A stretch of DNA of 64,000 nt from Canna indica (taxonomy: Eukaryota; Streptophyta; Magnoliopsida; Zingiberales; Cannaceae): NCBI GenBank assembly GCA_034359265.1, contig CP136892.1:13006501-13070500 (forward strand), read 5' to 3'. The notes below the pieces were generated by a model. That model did no database searches and was not told the origin of the DNA. It worked only from the letters and a program-made list of their open reading frames with translations. Numbering within the stretch: position 1 is the first letter of the stretch; each line of letters opens with the position of its first letter. Position numbers and translations under genes: made by a program. Shown in pieces: positions 58,428-64,000 of the stretch.

Positions 58428-59239
58428 ATTGGGTTCAATCCCTAGTTGCAACGTTTTGTGCGTCTTTTCCACATCTTTGTTCGTCTTGTAATACGCTTTG
58501 TGCATATATTACCGCATTAACGCTTTGTAATGACTGTTAAAAAATAATAATTCACATGCGGTTAACTAAATACACTATTAGTGATAAAATTATAACACAA
58601 TTTTGAATTGGCTTTGGGAAAACACCCGGACGTGATTAGTTACCACAATCATAACACAATTTATAATAATGATAAAATTTTGAATTGGTTTCTAACGTAC
58701 ATTAATAACACAATAAAGTAACAACAAATAAATTAAACATATATTCGCCCTATTGATACAATTCACTCATGGTAAGACCTTGTATAGATTCGATATACTC
58801 TTATTTTCAACAAATGACCCAACATTCATTCCAGATAAAAGTATATATTATTATCAGACTATTATTGATAATAGTAATTCATTTTTCTTAACAATAAAGA
58901 CTTGTGTTTCAGATTTGTATACAACTATATTAATTTTAGTAAAATGCATTTTAGATGCACGGATTTCAAATTAACGCCAAAATTCTATTTAAAAAATTGC
59001 TCATAAATTTTTATAAGTTTACCATCTCAACAAAATTTTACTAATACAATGTTACATGACAAACCTTTAAATGTTGCTTTTATATATTAATAGATAAAAG
59101 AAATAGAACTATAATTAATCGGCAACATACTCAGATGTCTCACTATTAAGCTATTAGTGGATCAATATCAAGAATATTTATTAATGTCCCGAAGAATATA
59201 AATAACATAATATATTTGTAAAATAATTTAATATAATAT
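58428..59239. other. AT-rich intergenic DNA
   Basis: No supported gene or element. Short frames such as one at 58753 have no recognisable content. Confidence 0.3.
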
Positions 59240-59249
59240 TTCATGTCTT

Positions 59250-60258
59250 AAAATCGGATTTTGGGAGAGGAAAATTCACAAATTTAAATTTTGGGGTTCA
59301 AAATTCCCAAAATCAAAATCTAATAGATTTGATACTTATTTTACCCTTGGGCCAAAGTCTCTAACCAATTAGAGACTTTGGTTAAAAATTTAAAAAAATA
59401 TACATAATTTTTTTTTAAAAATAAATTTAATTTAAAAAAATTAAATAATAAAATTGAGGTGTGGAGTCTAAAAAATATAATTTCAAACTCTTTAATTCAT
59501 TACAGACTTTTGCACAAAGTCTATAAAACTAAATTTAAATTAAAAATTATAAAATATTTTTATGAAAAATATTTTTTTGAACCACAACACATATTTTGTA
59601 TTTAAAAAAATATATTTCATTAACTAAAATTATTTTTTTGAATTATAAAATTATTATATACTTTGGGCAAAAGTCTATAAAATTAAATTTAAAATTAAAA
59701 TATTAAAATATTTTTTGTCCAAAATATTTTGATACACTCTAGCATATCTTTTATATCACATATATATTTTTTATGAATTAAATTTTATTTTTTATAATTA
59801 AAAAATTATTATAAACAAAAGTCTCTAACTCATTAGAGATTTTTGTACAAAGTCTATAATAGCATCATATTTTTTTAAAAAAAATATTTGAATTCCTAAA
59901 ATAATTTTTTAATGATACAAAAGATGTACTATGATTGAAAAAAAACTATTTTACATTAAAATATTTCATAATTTTTAGTTTAAATTTAAATTTGTAGACT
60001 TTGTGCAAAAGTCTTTAATGTATTAGATATTTTAAAAATATATTTTTTATACTCTAATATCTCATTTTTTATCATAAAAAATATTTTACAAATTTAAATT
60101 AATTTTTAATATTTTTTTAGCTTTTGACCAGTTAGAGACTTTGACCCAAGGATAAAATGGGTATCAAATCCACTAGGTTCCAATTTTGAGAATTTTGAAC
60201 CCTAAAATCCAGATCTGAAAATTTTTCTCTCCCAAAATCCGATTTTGGAAAATCCCTG
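59250..60258. mobile_element. Long-TIR foldback element, about 1 kb
   Basis: About 140 bp at the left (AAAATCGGATTTTGGGAGAG... ACCCTTGGGCCAAAGTCTCT) recur in inverse at the right (AGAGACTTTGACCCAAGG... CTCCCAAAATCCGATTTT). Between them a short unit containing CAAAGTCT/AGACTTTG plus ATAAAATTAAATTTAAA recurs at least four times in alternating orientation. No coding frame. Long TIRs suggest a Mutator-like MITE, but no target duplication could be fixed. Confidence 0.75.
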
Positions 60259-60319
60259 CATAAATATTATATTATCATGCTTTAATGTGTTTCACTTCAA
60301 GTCTTCAACAGAATAATAA

Positions 60320-63300
60320 ATTGTTTTTTTTAAAGAAAATAAGCACAGACAAGTCACATTCTACTCATCTGAAAGGTAGTGAAGGCATAGGGTCACTAGT
60401 GGTGCACTCCACGCTTTCAAGACAAGTAGAAGTATATTCCCTATGGGCTTTTAAATTTTTATTAGAATCAATGACCAAATTTACATAATTGATGGCACAG
60501 TTACCATCTTTAACATATACCAAGCTCAAGCAATTGACTCCATTGTGCCTACTATGCATATTCGAATTATTTACAGAATTAAGAGAACTACTATGAATGC
60601 CACTTCTATTCGAATCATTATTCCTAGATGCAACTTCCATATTAACTACAACAGTATTGGAGAGAGCCTTCCTTGCTAAATTGTGAGCCTCACAATTAGA
60701 ATTCCTTTTTATATGCTTTCATTCAGTCACCAACATTTTTTTGCTGGACTCCAGGATGTCCATAACAAGGCCATGCAGATACCATGGAGGCTTGCTCTTC
60801 TTATTCAGGATGTTTATACTTTACAAACTATCTAAAATAATTCTTATACGTTTCCGAGCAAGCTCTTTAGCTTTACACACACCAATCCAAGTTGCCCAAA
60901 GCTCAATTGCTAAGGGTGATTCAGCTTTCACACAACTGCATATCACAATATTATTATCATTAGCAGTATCAGATATCTTGACACCCAACCTAGCTATTGT
61001 ATTCTTTGATTTCCACGCAGCATCACGATACATTTCAAAGAGGAAATCCATATCCAGAGGTGGCATAAACAAACTAGAACTTACATTGGCATTTTTGACA
61101 CAAACAGTGTTATTTTGGTGCTTATCCTTTTGCTTGGTCCAGCTAATGTCTGAAATAGTCCTGCAAAGTATAGTGCTTAGGCCCCCTTTTTTACTGTTGA
61201 AACAAGCACAGTGCCTATTCTTCTACAGATGCCCTAAGGAGGCTGCTATTAATTCTGTGGTCCTAGTCTTTACTTTCATTCTTCATGTCATTACTTTCTA
61301 AGATCCATTTGCCATCCTTCCAACTACTTTTGAATTTAAAGCTCAAGCTGAATTCTCGTTCAACCATTTGCCAGTAAGCCCTTGCAAATGCACAGTCAAA
61401 TAGTATATGTTGTGCAGCATCCTCATCCTCACCACATACAAAGCAACAGCTCCTAGCCACTTTGCTAAACTGAGCCAAGTAAGTAGAAGTTGGTAACCTA
61501 CCCCAGAAAAGCTTCTATACAAAATTCTTTACTCTAGGGATGACTTCAAGCTTCCACATCTTATCCTAGTCAACATCAGGAGCATTGACAATCTGCTTCA
61601 GTTCACCATATAATTATAAGTTGATTTGCAATCAAGTCCCTTACTACATTTCCAAATCCATTTATCTTTAACTTCCTTCTTAGGAATGTAGATATGTGTA
61701 ATATCATTCACATGAAATCCACCAAAGAGGTTAAGTAAGGTCTCATAATCCCACTCTTTGTTTTTGATCAGTTCATTAACATTACTAAATTTAGTTATCA
61801 GCTCCATATTGACAAATGTTGGCCACATGTTGATAGGAGTACTTGAAAACCAGGGGTCTTGCTAGATATCAATATTCATACCATTTCCAACTCTTTTCAT
61901 GAGACCATTCTTTAAATTTTGGATAGTTTCATGCAAGCATTTGAAGGCCCAGGAAAATTTTCTACAATTATTATAAAACCGGGGATGATACTGACTATAC
62001 TTAACATTGAGCAGCTTTGCCCAGGGACAATTCTCCTTGTTCAGAAAAGGAAGAACTCTCTTGGCTTGAATGGAGTATTTGAATAATCCAATGTCTTTTA
62101 TACCCAAGCCACCCATATTCTTTCTTAGAGTGACCTTATTCCAACCAACGAGGCGAAACCCCTTTTTAGCACTGCCAGACTTCCATAAATAACTTCTGGA
62201 TAACTTTTGAAACTTGTTAATGACCTTTTCATTAACCCATGTAGAGGCCAGAGTATGTAATGGCAATGAATTCATAACTGAGCTTATCAAAATTGTTCTG
62301 CCAGCTTGAGATAGTTTTTTACCATTCCACCCTTCAACTTTGTTCAAAGCTTTATGGAGAAGGTGATTTTGATGATTTATATCAAGCTTTTGTGGGCTAA
62401 TGTAAGATCCCAGATAACTCATAGGAAAACATCCAATTTTAAACTCAAACACCTTCTGAATTTTCCTTTTAACATCCTCTTTGCATTGCTTTGGGAAGTA
62501 TAATTCAGACTTAAGCCTATTTACCTTTTGCTCAGTCAGGCTACAATACAAGTTCAAAGCATTTTGTAGCTTGCTACAATTCTCCAAGTTCCTTTTAATG
62601 ATAATCAAAATGTCATCCGCAAATGACAGATGACTATACTTAAAGAATTTAATGGATCCATTTTCTGATTGCTCATGAAGAATTCTAGTAAGTAATTCTT
62701 GCATTATAATGAAAATATAGGGTGAAATAGGATCACCCTATTTGACACCTTAAAACTAGGGAAATTCCCAAAATTGGTTCCATTGATAGAGTATCTGAAG
62801 TTTGCAAAACCTAGACAAGCTTGGATCCATTGTTTGAAAGTAACAGAAAAGTTTATGAAGGTAAGAACATTGTCCACTGCCTTCCATGATACTATGTCAA
62901 AAGCTTTCTCTAAATCAAGCTTTGAGGATTATGTATGGCCACTTCCTTTTTGATTTACTGATCACATTCACAACCTCATTGATGATCAATATATTATCAC
63001 GTAATTTCTTCCCTTTGGTGAATGCACACCGTTCTTTAGAGATGAGGGAACTGATATGAGGCTGCAGCCTATTGACTAAAGCCTTGGTCAAAATTTTGTA
63101 AGTTACATTACACAAGATTATAGGTCTATAATCAGGGACCCTTGACGTACCATCTTTTTTAGGTATAAAAATCAAATTTGTTTTCCCCCATGAGCTTGGG
63201 ATGAATGCTGATAAAGAGAATTCCTTGAAAGCCAAAAATTTGAGTTCTTAATTATCTCTCGGTATTTTATAAAAAAACTCAACATTAAAACCATCTGGCC

Positions 63301-64000
63301 CAGGAGCTTTGCCCCTACCTAAGCTATTTACAGCATTCCAAATTTCATCATGTGTAAAATCTGTGCAGAGATCAGCCTTCTTTCTTGATGATAACTTTTC
63401 CATTTCAAACTAAAGACTGATTCCCAATCCTGAACAAAACCAACACCATTGTCATCTCTCCAAAGATCCATGTACCAATCAGCAAATTTCTCAACTATAT
63501 CTTCATACATATCATAACAAACATCATCAACAGTGATGCATGCAATAGTGTTCTTTTTTTTCGAATTTGGCCAGGTTGTGAAAAAATCTTGTGTTTTTAT
63601 TATTCTCCTCAAGCCATTTGGCTCTAGCCTTGGACCACCACTTGATGTGGACTTGCTTATTAAGTGCTCTTGCTTTATTGGTAAGACACTTCATTTTAAG
63701 GATATCAGCTTCATTGCATAACCCAGCTTCATCCCTCTTCTCAAGGTCTTCCAATTCCTTCTTGGTTGATTTGAGCTCACTTTCTAATGGACAAATGTTA
63801 ACTTTTGCCCAAGCAGAGATAGTCTTACCCAGCTTTGTTAAGTTTTGAGTGATATCCAGCATGTATTGTGAGGAATTACTACAGCTCCAATTATCCTTGA
63901 TAAGACATTCAATCTCTTTATAATCAAACCAGTGATGTTCAAAAGTAAATTTACCCTTCATTGTATTACTGCCTCTTCTGTTCTCAACCTAAAGGAGGAT
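60320..64000 (-). mobile_element. LINE continuing past the right edge, better preserved
   Basis: Read from the edge leftward: ORF2 linker (63961-63527), reverse transcriptase (63235-62915 and 62704-61862), zf-RVT region (61828-61263) and an RNase H-like end (61072-60741). A T run near 60324-60335 on the plus strand may be the tail. The endonuclease and ORF1 lie outside the window. It is broken by several stops but keeps long blocks. Confidence 0.82.
60741..63961 (-). pseudogene. LINE ORF2 pieces: reverse transcriptase, zf-RVT and RNase H
   Basis: The RT N-terminal block has FIPKKDGTSRVPDYRPI and FTKGKKLRDNILI. The catalytic block has LSFADDILIIIKR, with both Asp of the F-A-D-D box present, unlike the LINE at 30935. 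This is followed by FPMSYLGSYISP, LSQAGRTILISSVMNSLP and NMGGLGIKDIGLFKYSI. The zf-RVT part has C-C-F-V-C-G-E-D-E-D-A-A-Q-H-I-L-F-D-C. The RNase H-like end shows ESPLAIELWATWIG. A gap with stops between 62915 and 62704 separates the two RT blocks. Not functional as read. Confidence 0.8.

Noticed and set aside
60741..61301. 186-residue plus-strand frame
   Set aside because: It is the antisense of the LINE RNase H and zf-RVT region, which has recognisable motifs on the minus strand.

Overview
The window is nuclear DNA of a flowering plant. Signs are intron-split genes with GT..AG borders, a nuclear-type tRNA-Lys, and a dense load of plant retrotransposons and small DNA transposons. GC-rich 5' ends of genes that fall off toward the 3' end hint at a monocot, but that is only an inference.

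Layout. The left 30.8 kb is the genic part. It opens with the 3' end of a Ty1-copia (SIRE/Maximus-like) element and its LTR (1-3108). Next comes a small two-exon GRF zinc-finger/membrane-anchor gene (3208-3725, +), then a two-exon gene for a TSSC4-like U5 snRNP factor (4924-7453, +), and a tRNA-Lys(UUU) (8603-8675, -). A single-exon leucine-rich-repeat receptor kinase of the RPK2/TOAD2 type follows (11199-14357, -). The last gene is a four-exon NO EXINE FORMATION 1 (NEF1) gene spread over 12.5 kb (17974-30454, -). Its two long introns hold transposon insertions: an almost complete 324-bp TRIM, a 1000-bp long-TIR element, degenerate LINE sequence and a 51-bp tandem duplication.

From 30.9 kb to the end I see no host gene. 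This is a nested retrotransposon island: a two-ORF L1-type LINE (about 30935-36610, -); a Tat-like Ty3-gypsy element broken into several pieces, one of them inverted; two defective chromovirus (Tekay/Del-like) copies tied to a GAA microsatellite in the Tat gag; hAT-type MITEs with recognisable target duplications at 37261, 48803 and 57929; two foldback elements (56789 and about 59250); a decayed LINE (about 53900-55870, -); and another LINE running off the right edge (about 60320-64000, -).

The host genes are ordinary, single-copy, unlinked housekeeping or developmental genes and form no operon-like system. The most informative content is the transposon stratigraphy. Empty sites in sister copies date several insertions. 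Two chromovirus copies share the same integrase deletion and a shared nonsense codon, and many of their stop codons are explained by C-to-T or G-to-A transitions. I found no CRISPR array, bacterial feature or convincing new system.
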